Positions 1 to 11,139 of a stretch of DNA of 64,000 nt are shown here, in pieces. Source of the stretch: Photobacterium angustum. Lineage in GTDB: Bacteria; Pseudomonadota; Gammaproteobacteria; Enterobacterales; Vibrionaceae. Location of the stretch: the NCBI RefSeq assembly GCF_003026365.1, contig NZ_PYOM01000014.1, forward strand, positions 62,001-126,000. The letters run 5' to 3'. A program made the translations under genes and the position numbers. Positions within the stretch are counted from its first letter, which is position 1. The number at the start of each line of letters is the position of its first letter. Under the pieces are notes generated by a model. That model had not been told where the DNA came from, did no database searches, and was given only the letters and a program-made list of their open reading frames with translations.

Positions 1-1366
1 TTTCGCGATCATGAATAACGATTGCGAATTCTGGAGAAATAAGACCTGCAAGCATAGCGTCAACAATATCTTTAGGATCTTCACTGCGAGGATTATCGTC
101 AGTCAGAATAATTTGATCTGCAAGGCGCTCGGCAACTTCAGCCATCATAGGGCGTTTACCGCTATCACGATCACCACCACAACCAAAAATACACCATAAC
201 TTACCGTCACAATGCACACGCAGTGCTTGCAATGCTTTCTCTAACGCATCTGGCGTATGAGCATAGTCGACCACCATCATGGCTTTGTCAGTGTCTTGAA
301 AAACTTCCATACGTCCAATTACTGCTTGTAATTTCGGTGCTTTTTCAAGTAAATCAGCCATTGGATGGTTAGTCGCGAGTAATGTTGCTAACGCTAGCAA
401 CAAGTTAGTGGCATTAAATGATCCAACTAAAGGCGCGGTAAACTTACCTTGTCCCCAAGTCGAGTCAAATTCAATGGTGACACCTTGTGTGCTAAACCGA
501 ACATCTGTCGCCCACAGCTTTAGTCCTGCATGATTGGCAACCGCTTGTGGATCAATAGCTACAGCCACCGCATTCGGTATATCTTTAAGCCATGATGCCC
601 CGACAGCATCATCTGCATTGATGATCGCTATCCCACTTTGATGTTCAGTGAACAATGACTTTTTAGCGTCAGCATAATTTTGCATGTTGCCATGATAATC
701 TAAGTGATCACGACTTAAATTGGTAAAGATGCTCGCTTTGAAATGAAGATCACGGATACGACCTTGAACCAACCCATGTGATGACACTTCCATCGCAGCA
801 AAATCTGCACCTTGCTCTACCAGTTGAGCTAAGGTTTGTTGAATTTCAATCGCGCTACCTGTGGTATTTGCAGCAGGTTTTAAATCAACTAACAAACCAT
901 TTCCGGTCGTCCCCATCACGCCAGCTTTGTAGCCAACAAGGTTCGCCCATTGTGCTAATAATTGACTGATGGTGGTTTTACCATTTGTTCCCGTAACGGC
1001 ATACAGTGCCAGCTTTTGATCGCTATGATCAAAGAAACGTCCAGCAATTGCGGAAAGCTTCTGATTAAGATCCTGAAGATAAATAATATACACACCACCT
1101 TTAAGTGCTATATCACCTTCATTAGCGATCCCATCAGCCTCAGCAATAATCGCACTTGCACCAGCCTTTATCGCCGTTTCAATAAATCGACGACCGTCAA
1201 CAGTATGTCCATTCACCGCTGTAAATAAACTTCCCTCGGTGACTTCTCTACTATCTAATGTTATCGCGTCAATCTGGCCTTCTGTAAGTTCAAGAGGCAA
1301 CTTATCAATTGCCAGCCATGGTGATAACAGCGCCCCTAATTTCATCACACTCTTCGACGATGCCAT
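1..1366 (-). CDS. murE: UDP-MurNAc-tripeptide synthetase MurE (partial, runs off left edge)
   Basis: MurE is the cytoplasmic ligase that adds meso-diaminopimelate to UDP-MurNAc-L-Ala-D-Glu in peptidoglycan precursor synthesis. About 455 codons are open from ATG at 1366 to the window edge; the family is usually about 490 residues, so only the C-terminal tip is missing. The ATP-binding loop reads TGTNGKTT, followed by the Mur ligase segments MEVSSHGL and FTNLSRDHLDYH. The start lies 3 nt past the ftsI stop, with a GGGAG ribosome site inside the end of ftsI, so the two are translationally coupled in the dcw operon. Identification is secure. Confidence 0.95.
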   Translation of the reverse strand, partial: MASSKSVMKLGALLSPWLAIDKLPLELTEGQIDAITLDSREVTEGSLFTAVNGHTVDGRRFIETAIKAGASAIIAEADGIANEGDIALKGGVYIIYLQDLNQKLSAIAGRFFDHSDQKLALYAVTGTNGKTTISQLLAQWANLVGYKAGVMGTTGNGLLVDLKPAANTTGSAIEIQQTLAQLVEQGADFAAMEVSSHGLVQGRIRDLHFKASIFTNLSRDHLDYHGNMQNYADAKKSLFTEHQSGIAIINADDAVGASWLKDIPNAVAVAIDPQAVANHAGLKLWATDVRFSTQGVTIEFDSTWGQGKFTAPLVGSFNATNLLLALATLLATNHPMADLLEKAPKLQAVIGRMEVFQDTDKAMMVVDYAHTPDALEKALQALRVHCDGKLWCIFGCGGDRDSGKRPMMAEVAERLADQIILTDDNPRSEDPKDIVDAMLAGLISPEFAIVIHDRE

Positions 1367-1369
1367 TAT

Positions 1370-3127
1370 TTAGACTCCCTTATCCACATCAACTTTATGC
1401 AACGTATCGGCATCTGGCGGCACATTTAAAATCTGTAAAGCGCTGCCTAATACTTTTGACAGAATTGGCGCAGCAACAGCACCACCATAGAAAACTTTAC
1501 CTTTAGGCTCATTAACCATAACGACGATCGCTAAACGTGGGTTACTGATCGGTGCAACACCGACGGTATAGGAGAAATAATCATCACCGTAACCACCAGC
1601 AATCGCTTTTTTCGCAGTACCCGTTTTCACACCAACACGGTAACCAGGAACGGTCGCACGCCAGCCACCGCCACCACCCTTTTTGTCAGTTACTGATTCA
1701 ATCATTAACAAGACTTTCTTAACAATCGCTGGATCGAGCACTTGCTCACCCGGGACGACTCTTTCAGTTTTTAGTATTGATAGTGGACGCTTAATGCCAT
1801 ACGCACCCAGCGTAGTGTAAGCATGAAGCAACTGAATCGGCGTTAACGATAAGCCGTAACCGTACGCTAACGTTGCACGTTCAATATCAGACCAACGGTA
1901 ACGGTTAGGGAAGTGGCCCGTTGTTTCACCAATCAAGTTAATACCTGATGGCTCATCAAAACCGACTTTACGATACGTATCAAGGATGTAGTCAACAGGC
2001 ATAGCGAGTGACAACTTGGTCACACCGATGTTACTCGATTTTTGTAGAATGCGTTGTACCGTCGCTAACGGTTCAACACGTGAAACGTCGGTTATAACCT
2101 TACTTCCAACACGGAAGTGCTTACTTTGAGGGATCGCAATTAAGGTATGTTCATTCGCAATACCGTGTTTCATCGCGGTATACACGACAAACGGCTTAAC
2201 CGTAGAGCCTGGTTCAAAAGTATCGGTAATAACACGGTTACGCATCTTATATGGCTGACGATCATTACGATTGTTTGGGTTAAACGACGGCGCGTTGACC
2301 ATTGCCAAAATTTCACCAGTACGCACATCTGATATGGCGATACTAACTGACGTAGCTGGGATATCCATCACGCCTTCTTTTGCAGCTCGATACGCGACAG
2401 CCTGAATTCTTTGATCAATGCTGAGCTGTAATGGCTTACCTGGTTGACGATTTTTTTGGGAAATATTTTCAACCACGCGACCATAACGGTCTTTACGTAC
2501 GGTACGTCGCCCCGGCTCACCAGTTAACCAACCATCATAGGTTTTCTCAACACCATCAAGACCATGGCCATCAATACCAGTAAAGCCTAATAAGTGCGCA
2601 CTAACTTCACCTGAAGGATAAAAACGACGAGATTCATCTTTTAAGCCAATACCGGGAAGTTTTAATTTATGGACATAATTTGCCATCGCGGGGCTAACTT
2701 GACGGGCAAGATAAATAAAGCGGCGATTTTTCTTTGTTTCTAATTCATGTAAGAGCCAAGTGCGATCGAGATCTAACACATCAGCTAATGCGTGCCATCG
2801 CTCTACATCACTTAACCCACCATGCTTAAATATTTCTGCCGGGTTAGCGAATACAGCTTGAACAGGCACACTAACAGCCAACTGTTCACCGTTACGATCA
2901 GAGATAATACCGCGCGCAGAAGGCATCAACTTAGTACGTAAAGAACGCGCATCACCTTCTTGAATAAGGCGACCCGGTTCAAGTACCTGAATATAAGCGG
3001 CACGAGCAATTAAGCCGAAAAATCCTAACAGGATAAAAATACAAACAACAGTAAAGCGCCATTTAATAAATGGTTTGGCTTTCTTGGTTACGCTATTTTT
3101 CGACGTCGAACGATTGAATAATTTCAT
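1370..3127 (-). CDS. ftsI: Peptidoglycan D,D-transpeptidase FtsI (PBP3)
   Basis: FtsI is the septum-specific penicillin-binding protein that cross-links peptidoglycan at division and works with FtsW. The 585-residue length matches the family. A short cytoplasmic tail is followed by one membrane anchor (about residues 25-45), a pedestal domain, and a transpeptidase domain. The catalytic motifs are all present: S308-T-V-K311, SSN at 364-366, and KTGTA near residue 500. It starts 2 nt after the ftsL stop and ends 3 nt before murE. It is a beta-lactam target, and no motif residue is missing. Confidence 0.97.
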   Translation of the reverse strand: MKLFNRSTSKNSVTKKAKPFIKWRFTVVCIFILLGFFGLIARAAYIQVLEPGRLIQEGDARSLRTKLMPSARGIISDRNGEQLAVSVPVQAVFANPAEIFKHGGLSDVERWHALADVLDLDRTWLLHELETKKNRRFIYLARQVSPAMANYVHKLKLPGIGLKDESRRFYPSGEVSAHLLGFTGIDGHGLDGVEKTYDGWLTGEPGRRTVRKDRYGRVVENISQKNRQPGKPLQLSIDQRIQAVAYRAAKEGVMDIPATSVSIAISDVRTGEILAMVNAPSFNPNNRNDRQPYKMRNRVITDTFEPGSTVKPFVVYTAMKHGIANEHTLIAIPQSKHFRVGSKVITDVSRVEPLATVQRILQKSSNIGVTKLSLAMPVDYILDTYRKVGFDEPSGINLIGETTGHFPNRYRWSDIERATLAYGYGLSLTPIQLLHAYTTLGAYGIKRPLSILKTERVVPGEQVLDPAIVKKVLLMIESVTDKKGGGGGWRATVPGYRVGVKTGTAKKAIAGGYGDDYFSYTVGVAPISNPRLAIVVMVNEPKGKVFYGGAVAAPILSKVLGSALQILNVPPDADTLHKVDVDKGV

Positions 3128-3129
3128 GT

Positions 3130-3450
3130 TTATTGGATAACAATTTCACTATCAGCGGATGGTCGTTGCATTTTGAGTTCAGTCTCAGCTAATCGTTCAA
3201 TACGACTGTGCTCTGCAAGCGAATTTTCTTCGAGGATCTGATTTCGCCATTCCACATCATATCCTTCACGTTCAGTTAACAATTGTTCTTGTTTCACAAT
3301 TTGCTGGCGTGTGTCATGGGTGATGTACACCACTGACAATGCTGATGCGAGAATAATAAAAGAAAGAATGAGAGGAACAAGCCCGACAGTGACGAGATCA
3401 CGTCCAATCAGGCGAGCCAGATTCAATGATGATTCTGTAGGTTGCTTCAT
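3130..3450 (-). CDS. ftsL: Cell division protein FtsL
   Basis: FtsL is a small bitopic division protein that forms a periplasmic coiled coil with FtsB and FtsQ and helps activate FtsWI. The 106 residues contain a short cytoplasmic N-terminus, one hydrophobic segment (about residues 22-43), and a charged helical region rich in E, Q and R typical of a coiled coil. The sequence itself is weakly conserved, so the call rests mainly on topology and position between rsmH and ftsI. It overlaps rsmH by 4 nt (ATGA). Confidence 0.93.
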   Translation of the reverse strand: MKQPTESSLNLARLIGRDLVTVGLVPLILSFIILASALSVVYITHDTRQQIVKQEQLLTEREGYDVEWRNQILEENSLAEHSRIERLAETELKMQRPSADSEIVIQ

Positions 3451-4394
3451 AGACGCTCAGCCAACCGAAGTACAGAGCTACGCGCTCGCGTGTTATACCC
3501 TAATTCATCTTGAGAAGGTTTAATCGCTTTGCCTACCGTCTTAAGTGCGGCGCTACCTAAGGCTTTAATTTGCTCTTCAGTAAGCGGTAAACCTGCTGGA
3601 ACTTCAGGTCCTTTGCTCTGTTTACGAATAAAGCGTTTTACCATACGATCTTCTAAGGAGTGGAAACTGATCACTGATAAACGACCTTCAGGAGCTAAAA
3701 TATTCACCGCACCGTTTAGCGCTGTTTCAATTTCATCTAACTCACTGTTGATGTAAATACGAATCGCTTGGAAACTACGCGTTGCTGGGTGTTTGTGCTT
3801 ATCTTTAAACGGCGATACTGCTGCAATTAAGCTCGCTAATTCACGAGTACGTGTTAGTGGCTCTTTTTCTAGATTTTCACGGTGTTCAACAATACCGCGA
3901 GCAATACGCTTGGCAAAACGCTCTTCACCAAACTCTTTTAGTACCCATGCAATATCATCCGCTTCCGCTTCTGCCAACCATTCAGCAGCTGACTGACCCG
4001 ATGTCGGATCCATACGCATGTCAAGCGGGCCATCTCGCATAAAGCTAAAACCGCGTTCTGCATCATCCAATTGCGGTGATGACACACCTAAATCCAGTAA
4101 CACACCATCAACACGACCAATTAAATCACGCTCTTCCATGTATTTTTCCATGCCAGAGAATGGGCCATGGATAATTTCGAAGCGAGGATCATCAATCTTC
4201 TGAGCTTCAGCAATCGCTTGAGGATCTCGGTCAATACTGTAAAGACGACCATTCTCACCTAAATGAGAAAGAATAAGGCGACTGTGTCCCCCACGGCCAA
4301 AGGTACCATCGATATAAATACCGTCGGGTTTAATTGCTAATCCGTCTACAGATTCATTAAGTAAAACGGAAACGTGCTCAAATTGTTCAGACAT
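3447..4394 (-). CDS. rsmH: 16S rRNA m4C1402 methyltransferase RsmH (MraW)
   Basis: RsmH is the SAM-dependent enzyme that N4-methylates C1402 in the 16S rRNA decoding centre. Its 315 residues are the family length. The N-terminus carries the motif [10 protein letters not shown] and the SAM loop GTFGRGGHS; downstream are [20 protein letters not shown] and the C-terminal [10 protein letters not shown] motif. The ATG at 4394 lies 14 nt after the mraZ stop. It pairs functionally with RsmI, encoded separately at 5669-6529, which methylates the 2'-OH of the same nucleotide. Confidence 0.97.
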   Translation of the reverse strand: MSEQFEHVSVLLNESVDGLAIKPDGIYIDGTFGRGGHSRLILSHLGENGRLYSIDRDPQAIAEAQKIDDPRFEIIHGPFSGMEKYMEERDLIGRVDGVLLDLGVSSPQLDDAERGFSFMRDGPLDMRMDPTSGQSAAEWLAEAEADDIAWVLKEFGEERFAKRIARGIVEHRENLEKEPLTRTRELASLIAAVSPFKDKHKHPATRSFQAIRIYINSELDEIETALNGAVNILAPEGRLSVISFHSLEDRMVKRFIRKQSKGPEVPAGLPLTEEQIKALGSAALKTVGKAIKPSQDELGYNTRARSSVLRLAERL

Positions 4395-4408
4395 AAATAT
4401 AAGTTCAG

Positions 4409-4867
4409 CTAAAGTGAAAGCTCACTAAGGCGCGATGACTGTGTTATCGCATCCTCAGCCTGAAGGTTGATATCGTGTTCAATTTGCTGTTGCCACAAAG
4501 ATTCAGACCAAATTTCAAATTTATTTAATTGGCCTACAAGCATGATCTTATCTTGTAAGTGCGCGTATTGTCGTAAGGTAGCAGGAAGTAGGATTCGTCC
4601 CTGCCCATCCATATCACATTCACTAGCGTGGCCGAGTAACAAACGTTGAATTCGACGCTCCGCAGGATGAAGGCTTGATAATGTCGCTAACTTCGCTTCA
4701 ATGTGTACCCATTCATTAATGGGATAGAGCAACAAGCAAGAAAACTGGTGATCAATAGTGCATACGAATAAGCCATCGCAATGATTTATTACCTCAGCAC
4801 GATAACGCTTAGGGATCGCAATGCGTCCTTTGTTATCGAGCGATATAACCGCTGCGCCTCTTAACAT
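4409..4867 (-). CDS. mraZ: Transcriptional regulator MraZ
   Basis: MraZ is the first gene of the dcw cluster and, in E. coli, a ring-forming DNA-binding protein that represses its own operon by binding TGGGN repeats. The 152-residue product has the expected two AbrB-like half domains, each with a D-x(3)-R signature: [13 protein letters not shown] near the N-terminus and [13 protein letters not shown] in the second half. A matching operator lies about 80 nt upstream of the ATG (4948-4973), which supports autoregulation here. Confidence 0.95.
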   Translation of the reverse strand: MLRGAAVISLDNKGRIAIPKRYRAEVINHCDGLFVCTIDHQFSCLLLYPINEWVHIEAKLATLSSLHPAERRIQRLLLGHASECDMDGQGRILLPATLRQYAHLQDKIMLVGQLNKFEIWSESLWQQQIEHDINLQAEDAITQSSRLSELSL

Positions 4868-4947
4868 TCACATGCCCATTCAATGATACTAAAAATCAGC
4901 CGTAGTAACCGACTTTAGCAGAATTAAAAACAAAGAGAATGAGACAG

Positions 4948-4973
4948 CACCACTTTTCCCCACAAATTCCCAC
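4948..4973 (-). promoter_or_regulatory. MraZ operator (TGGGN direct repeats)
   Basis: Read on the minus strand the site is TGGGA, 5 nt, TGGGG, 5 nt, TGGTG. This is the array of TGGGN boxes with 5-nt spacers described for E. coli MraZ, with the third box degenerate at one base. It ends 80 nt before the mraZ start codon. A weak extended -10-like element (TGCTAAAGT) follows on the gene side. The match in spacing and position makes it a confident autoregulatory operator. Confidence 0.8.
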
Positions 4974-5089
4974 CATAAAGTGTACGTATGAGACAAAAAC
5001 GATGTCAAGCGTCTGACAGTAATTCAAACAGAGTTCTAACACACTCTGTAGTCATCAAGCGAAAGTTATGTTTATGCGGGAATAAGACG

Positions 5090-5125
5090 AAAAAAAGGTG
5101 GTGTTTGTTATCCAAACACCACCTT
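5090..5125 (-). terminator. Rho-independent terminator of rnpB
   Basis: On the minus strand a perfect 13-bp stem (AAGGTGGTGTTTG paired with CAAACACCACCTT) with a 5-nt loop runs directly into a T tract. It begins about 10 nt after the 3' end of the RNase P RNA. Confidence 0.9.
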
Positions 5126-5135
5126 CTCTAAATGT

Positions 5136-5523
<388 letters not shown>

Positions 5524-5529
5524 GCACGA

Positions 5530-5537
5530 ATTGTATA
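5530..5537 (-). promoter_or_regulatory. -10 region of the rnpB promoter
   Basis: The minus-strand sequence TATACAAT ends 6 nt upstream of the inferred 5' end of RNase P RNA and is followed by a GC-rich discriminator. I see no convincing -35 hexamer at 16-18 nt, so only the -10 is called. Confidence 0.6.
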
Positions 5538-5668
5538 AGACAACGATCACAGTTACTAGCGAAAAACGAAACAAAATTACAGCTTGACTAAAAAAACAGC
5601 AAAAAAGCCAATTATCATCAAGTTTTGTCATATAACCCAGAAAAAATTAGCAGCTGTTAATTTTATTT

Positions 5669-6529
5669 TTAGCCTAGGTTTTCTAAACCCCACTTATACA
5701 GCGCATTCTTTTTCGCACCATGAATTTCCGCCGTTAATGCGGCAGCTTTTTTCAATGGTAATTCTTTGACTAACAAGCCCAGTGTGCGTAATGATTCTGC
5801 TGATAGCTCTTCTTTTTGCGCGCGATGACCCGCGACTAAAACCACCATCTCACCACGAACACGATTACTGTCTTCAGCAAGCCACTCAATTAACTCTCCT
5901 AATGGTGCACCATAGATTGTTTCATAAGTTTTTGTTAACTCACGCGCTAATACTACTTGGCGTTCAGCACCAAGCACGGCTAACATATCACTCAGGGAAT
6001 CATTAATACGATGTGGCGATTCGTAAAAAATTAACGTGCGCTCATCATTTGCTAACGCTTGAAAGCAGTCTCGGCGACCTTTACTTTTAGGGGGTAAAAA
6101 GCCCTCAAAGCTAAATCGGTCTGACGGTAAGCCTGCGCCACTCAATGCAGTGATAACTGCACATGGGCCTGGTAATGGCACAACTTTAACACCAGCTTGA
6201 CGACAGCGATTAACAAGATGATACCCTGGATCACTGATCAGCGGCGTACCAGCATCTGATACTAAAGCAATACTGGTACCTGACTGAAGCTTTTCAATCA
6301 AGAAGTCAGCTTTTTGCTGCTCGTTATGATCATGAAGCGCAAAGGTGCGGGTTGAGATAGAGAAATGGGATAACAAGCGTGATGTATGACGAGTATCTTC
6401 TGCAGCAATCAAATCTACATTTGCTAACACGTCTAATGCTCGTTGTGTTATATCAGCCAAATTACCGATGGGTGTAGGTACGATGTATAACGTAGCAACA
6501 TCAACCATGCTTGAATTGGTTTCACTCAT
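5669..6529 (-). CDS. rsmI: 16S rRNA 2'-O-ribose C1402 methyltransferase RsmI
   Basis: RsmI is a tetrapyrrole-methylase-fold enzyme that methylates the ribose of C1402 in 16S rRNA. The 286-residue protein shows the family blocks in order: [16 protein letters not shown] near the N-terminus, [59 protein letters not shown] and YESPHRI. It is divergent from lpoA with only 52 bp between start codons, the arrangement seen in E. coli (yraL/yraM). rnpB follows downstream on the same strand but has its own promoter element. Confidence 0.97.
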   Translation of the reverse strand: MSETNSSMVDVATLYIVPTPIGNLADITQRALDVLANVDLIAAEDTRHTSRLLSHFSISTRTFALHDHNEQQKADFLIEKLQSGTSIALVSDAGTPLISDPGYHLVNRCRQAGVKVVPLPGPCAVITALSGAGLPSDRFSFEGFLPPKSKGRRDCFQALANDERTLIFYESPHRINDSLSDMLAVLGAERQVVLARELTKTYETIYGAPLGELIEWLAEDSNRVRGEMVVLVAGHRAQKEELSAESLRTLGLLVKELPLKKAAALTAEIHGAKKNALYKWGLENLG

Positions 6530-6581
6530 TTGTCTTAGATCTCATCTGCAATTAATATCAAGAGTAATTTGTCACAGTTGA

Positions 6582-8357
6582 ATGAATTCAATGCCCAATT
6601 TTACCCATAAGCGTAAAAGTGTATCACGACTAATGGCGCCTGTAGCCCTTGCTGTTATTTTAGCGGGCTGTAGCGCACCAAACCTGTACAATCAGCAGGC
6701 TCCATTAACGGATATCACTGCGGCAGCCGCTCAAAGCTCAGCCGCCTACCTCAGTAAAGCTCAAGCCAGCGAAGGTGCCGAGCGTATTAACTGGGAAATA
6801 TTAGCCCTTAAAGCAATGATAGAAGAAGGTAAATGGCAGCAAGCTGACCAACAAGTTACCAAGCTATCACAGCAATCTATGAGCCCTTTGCAAATTGCTG
6901 AATGGCAACTTGCTCGTGCTGCGATCCGTTATCATCAAGGGCAATACCAAGAAGCGCTTAATAGTTTAAACTTCCAACCATCTTGGCAGTTAACTAAAAG
7001 TCAGTACCAACGCTATTACACTTTCCGTGCTGAATTATTAGATCAACTTAATCATAAATTTCAAGCTGCCCGTGAGCGTAGCAAACTTGATTTTTACTTA
7101 AGCAGCGATCAAAAAGCAGCTAACTGGAATAACCTATGGAATGATTTATCCGGTTACTCCAACACACAACTTAGCAACGTAAAAATTGGTAGTGATGAAG
7201 GCGTTTTGAAAGGCTGGGTTGAGCTTGCCATGCTTAAAAATAGCGCTAGCCGTCAACCTGGAAAGCTAAAAGATGCGGTTGAACAATGGTTAAGCCAACA
7301 TCCGTACCATCCTGCTAATCAATACTTACCCGCTGAACTTGAAGCGGTAATGAACCTTAAAGCCATTAAGCTGGACCGTGTTGCCTTGCTTTTACCACTA
7401 TCAGGTCGCTTTGCCGCACAAGGTAAAACTGTTCGTGATGGCTTTATTGATGCGATGATGGATGATGCTGACAGAAGCGCTGATACAAATCTTAATATCT
7501 ATGATACAGACGCAGAATCAATGGCTTCTATCATGGCGAAGTTACAGCAAAATGGCACTCAATTTGTTGTCGGTCCACTGCGTAAGGATAAGATTTCAGA
7601 GTTTCAACAAGATAACACTACACACATCAATACGTTGGCGTTAAATATGCCACCTGAAATTAACAGCAGCCACCCTAACGCGTGTTATTTTGCCCTATCG
7701 CCAGAGCAAAGTGCAGAGCAAGCTGCAGAGCATATTTTCAGTGAAGGTCATCGAAACCCTGTCGTACTTGTCCCCTCAAACAGTTATGGTCAGCGCGTAA
7801 GTACCGCCTTTAATCAAGAGTGGACGAGCTTAAATAGTCAGCCAGCACAGGTGGCTACATTTGGTGCAAGTGACGAGATACCACAGCAAATTCGTCAGGT
7901 ATTTGGGCACGCTCCCGGTAGTAAGACAGATGCGATATATATCGTTGCTAGCAAAAATGAATTGATAACTATCAAACCATTTATTGAAGCATCATTGCCG
8001 CCAAGTGGTAACCCACCACAAATTTATGTCAGCTCTCGAAGCAACCCTGACCGCAAAGGGTACTCTCCAGAAATCCGCGGTGTAGAGATTGGTGATATAC
8101 CACTTCTTATCAATCCACCGACAAGTTATATGGAGCGTTTCAACCAATTGTGGCCTAATGAAGGTAATACCAGTATTCGCCTTCATGCTTTTGGTATGGA
8201 TGCTTACCTTTTAAGTAACGAATTGCCACAATTACGCGTGATGAGTGACTACACGACACAAGGCGCTACAGGTAAATTAAGTGCTAATAGCCAATGTGTG
8301 ATCCATCGTCAAATAGACTGGGGTAAATTCACTGTCGACGGTATACAGCCTGAATAA
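6582..8357 (+). CDS. lpoA: Outer-membrane lipoprotein LpoA, activator of PBP1a
   Basis: LpoA is an outer-membrane lipoprotein that spans the periplasm and stimulates the transpeptidase activity of PBP1a. The 591-residue protein begins with a basic and hydrophobic signal ending in the lipobox LAGC (lipidated C30). An N-terminal helical TPR-like half follows. The C-terminal half starts with RVALLLPLSGRFAAQGKTVRDGF, split here as RVALLLPLSGRF then AAQGKTVRDGF, and has the periplasmic-binding-protein fold. It is first in lpoA-yraN-diaA-dolP. No strong ribosome site precedes the ATG; a second ATG at 6591 is possible. Confidence 0.95.
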   Translation: MNSMPNFTHKRKSVSRLMAPVALAVILAGCSAPNLYNQQAPLTDITAAAAQSSAAYLSKAQASEGAERINWEILALKAMIEEGKWQQADQQVTKLSQQSMSPLQIAEWQLARAAIRYHQGQYQEALNSLNFQPSWQLTKSQYQRYYTFRAELLDQLNHKFQAARERSKLDFYLSSDQKAANWNNLWNDLSGYSNTQLSNVKIGSDEGVLKGWVELAMLKNSASRQPGKLKDAVEQWLSQHPYHPANQYLPAELEAVMNLKAIKLDRVALLLPLSGRFAAQGKTVRDGFIDAMMDDADRSADTNLNIYDTDAESMASIMAKLQQNGTQFVVGPLRKDKISEFQQDNTTHINTLALNMPPEINSSHPNACYFALSPEQSAEQAAEHIFSEGHRNPVVLVPSNSYGQRVSTAFNQEWTSLNSQPAQVATFGASDEIPQQIRQVFGHAPGSKTDAIYIVASKNELITIKPFIEASLPPSGNPPQIYVSSRSNPDRKGYSPEIRGVEIGDIPLLINPPTSYMERFNQLWPNEGNTSIRLHAFGMDAYLLSNELPQLRVMSDYTTQGATGKLSANSQCVIHRQIDWGKFTVDGIQPE

Positions 8358-8385
8358 ACGACAACAAGGACAAACTTATGAACGG

Positions 8386-9302
<917 letters not shown>

Positions 9303-9305
9303 TAA

Positions 9306-9848
9306 ATGAACTGGGTATGCCGCCTATTGCTAATTTTTATCCTTGTATTACAAGGATGTTCGAGTTTTTCCACCCAAGATCCACGAGATCTAGAACAACA
9401 TTGGCAAGATCAAAAAGTAGAAATGGATATTGCGGGTCTGGCAAATAGCCGCCAATTTACTCGCTCAATCAGTGCTAACAGTATATCGCTTAACGGTAAA
9501 GTACTTCTGATAGGTCAGGCCACTTCTGCCGCCGCAAAAACACAATTTGGTCAGCAGGTTAAGCATATTGATAATGTAAAAGATCTTTATAACCAGCTTG
9601 AAGTGAGACCTTTACTTAGCGTAGGTGATATTAGTTATGATGCTTGGCTAACCACCAAGGTTAAATCTCAACTTATCGCAAGTAAGCAGTTAACGGGAGC
9701 GGTAATACAAGTGATCAGCGAGGGCGGTCAAGTCTACCTTTTAGGCTATGTTACGCCACGTCAAAAAGAAATAGCGATTAATATTGCGCGAAATATCAAT
9801 GGTGTTAAAAAAGTTGTGACATTATTCGAACCGAGTCAAAATCGCTAA
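9306..9848 (+). CDS. dolP: Outer-membrane lipoprotein DolP (YraP), dual BON domain
   Basis: DolP is a lipoprotein with two BON domains that helps maintain outer-membrane integrity and, in E. coli, supports the BAM complex and septal cell-wall hydrolysis. The 180-residue protein has a signal peptide with lipobox LQGC (C18). Two BON modules of about 65 residues follow; the second contains the conserved block VYLLGYVTPRQKEIAINIAR. It is last in the lpoA operon and is followed within 20 nt by a terminator shared with the convergent sspB. Confidence 0.94.
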   Translation: MNWVCRLLLIFILVLQGCSSFSTQDPRDLEQHWQDQKVEMDIAGLANSRQFTRSISANSISLNGKVLLIGQATSAAAKTQFGQQVKHIDNVKDLYNQLEVRPLLSVGDISYDAWLTTKVKSQLIASKQLTGAVIQVISEGGQVYLLGYVTPRQKEIAINIARNINGVKKVVTLFEPSQNR

Positions 9849-9865
9849 TCGCCCTTTATCGATAT

Positions 9866-9895
9866 AAAAAAACGCAGCCTATTGGCTGCGTTTTT
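9866..9895. terminator. Bidirectional terminator between dolP and sspB
   Basis: AAAAACGCAGCC-TATT-GGCTGCGTTTTT forms a 12-bp stem with A and T tracts on both sides. It can end transcription of dolP (plus) and sspB (minus). Confidence 0.88.
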
Positions 9896-9910
9896 ATTAA
9901 AGGAAACTAT

Positions 9911-10414
9911 CTATTTAACAACACGTAAGCTTGGACGACCGCGAGGACGTGGCGGCTCATCATCAGGCTCATCACCGGCAGTTTCAGTTTCACTAACCAC
10001 GGCAAATGGAGAGCTAGGCTCTGATGTTTCATCAATCATATCTTCGATATCATCAACATCATCAAAGACTGGCATATCTGATTCATAGCTAGGCTCTGGC
10101 TCAAACATTGTTCCTGCTCCGTTTTCACGCGCATAAACAGCAAGCACAGCGTACATAGGTACGATAACAGAATGTGGACGACCACTAAAACGCGCATTAA
10201 AGCTAACCGCTTCATTACCCAGTTCTAAATTACCCACAGCACGAGGAGCAACGTTTAGGATGATTTGACCATCACTAACGAACTCCATTGGTACTTGTAC
10301 ACCTGGTAATGTTGCATCAACAACCAAGTGTGGAGTGAGATCGTTATCCACTAACCAATCATAAAATGCCCGCAACAAATAAGGACGACGCGGTGTCATT
10401 TTTTCCATATCCAT
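9911..10414 (-). CDS. sspB: ClpXP specificity adaptor SspB
   Basis: SspB binds ssrA-tagged proteins from stalled ribosomes and delivers them to ClpXP. The 167-residue protein has the N-terminal peptide-binding domain (RPYLLRAFYDWLVDN, HLVVDAT) and an acidic flexible linker. At the very C-terminus it carries the ClpX-docking tail RPSLRVVK. It starts 1 nt after the sspA stop, so the two are co-transcribed as in other gamma-proteobacteria. Confidence 0.96.
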   Translation of the reverse strand: MDMEKMTPRRPYLLRAFYDWLVDNDLTPHLVVDATLPGVQVPMEFVSDGQIILNVAPRAVGNLELGNEAVSFNARFSGRPHSVIVPMYAVLAVYARENGAGTMFEPEPSYESDMPVFDDVDDIEDMIDETSEPSSPFAVVSETETAGDEPDDEPPRPRGRPSLRVVK

Positions 10415-10415
10415 A

Positions 10416-11057
10416 TTACTGGCCAGCTAAACGCATTTCACGTTCAGCTTCAGTCAATGAAGCTAGGAATGAGTCACGTTCAAATACACGTGTCATGTAA
10501 GTTTTCACTTCTTTTGCGCCAGCACCACTTAGTTCAATACCCATTTCAGGTAGACGCCATAGTAGTGGAGCAAGGTAACAGTCAACCAAGCTGAACTCAT
10601 CACTCATGAAGAATGGGAATTCTGCAAACACTGGTGCTAATGCAAGTAACTCTTCACGTAATTGCTTACGTGCTTTGTCAGCTTCATCGGCAGTGCCAGT
10701 ATTAATCTTCTCTGCAAGTGAGTACCAGTTACGCTCAACACGGTACATCATTAGACGGCTGTTACCACGAGCAACAGGGTAAACCGGCATTAGAGGTGGG
10801 TGAGGAAAACGCTCATCCAAGTACTCCATAATGATGTTCGCTTGGTATAGTGCTAATTCACGATCAACCAATGTTGGAACTGACTGGTATGGATTCAGCT
10901 CTAACAGATCTTCAGGTAGATTCAATGGATCAACCAGCTCGATTTCAACACTAACACCTTTCTCGGCTAGTACGATACGCACCTGATGGCTGTAGATGTC
11001 TGAAGCATCAGAATACAGAGTCATCACAGAGCGTTTATTGGCAGCAACAGCCATCAA
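10416..11057 (-). CDS. sspA: Stringent starvation protein A (SspA)
   Basis: SspA is a glutathione-S-transferase-fold protein that associates with RNA polymerase and acts in stress and virulence regulation in E. coli. The 213-residue product starts with the family block KRSVMTLYSDASDIYSHQVR and has the conserved NPYQSVPTLVDRELALYQ and IIMEYLDERFPHPPLMPVYP segments. It precedes sspB. Because the upstream petABC terminator is strong, sspA should need its own promoter within the 82-bp gap. I could not identify one convincingly. Confidence 0.95.
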   Translation of the reverse strand: MMAVAANKRSVMTLYSDASDIYSHQVRIVLAEKGVSVEIELVDPLNLPEDLLELNPYQSVPTLVDRELALYQANIIMEYLDERFPHPPLMPVYPVARGNSRLMMYRVERNWYSLAEKINTGTADEADKARKQLREELLALAPVFAEFPFFMSDEFSLVDCYLAPLLWRLPEMGIELSGAGAKEVKTYMTRVFERDSFLASLTEAEREMRLAGQ

Positions 11058-11079
11058 CCCCTCCAGTATATTTAATACA

Positions 11080-11111
11080 CAAAAAGCAATGGAGGCTTAA
11101 GCCCCCATTGC
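11080..11111 (-). terminator. Terminator of petABC
   Basis: On the minus strand GCAATGG-GGGC-TTAA-GCCT-CCATTGC makes an 11-bp stem with one GU pair, followed by TTTTT. It lies about 29 nt after the petC stop and upstream of sspA. Confidence 0.82.
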
Positions 11112-11139
11112 GAGATTCTTAACCCACTAGATTACCTTA

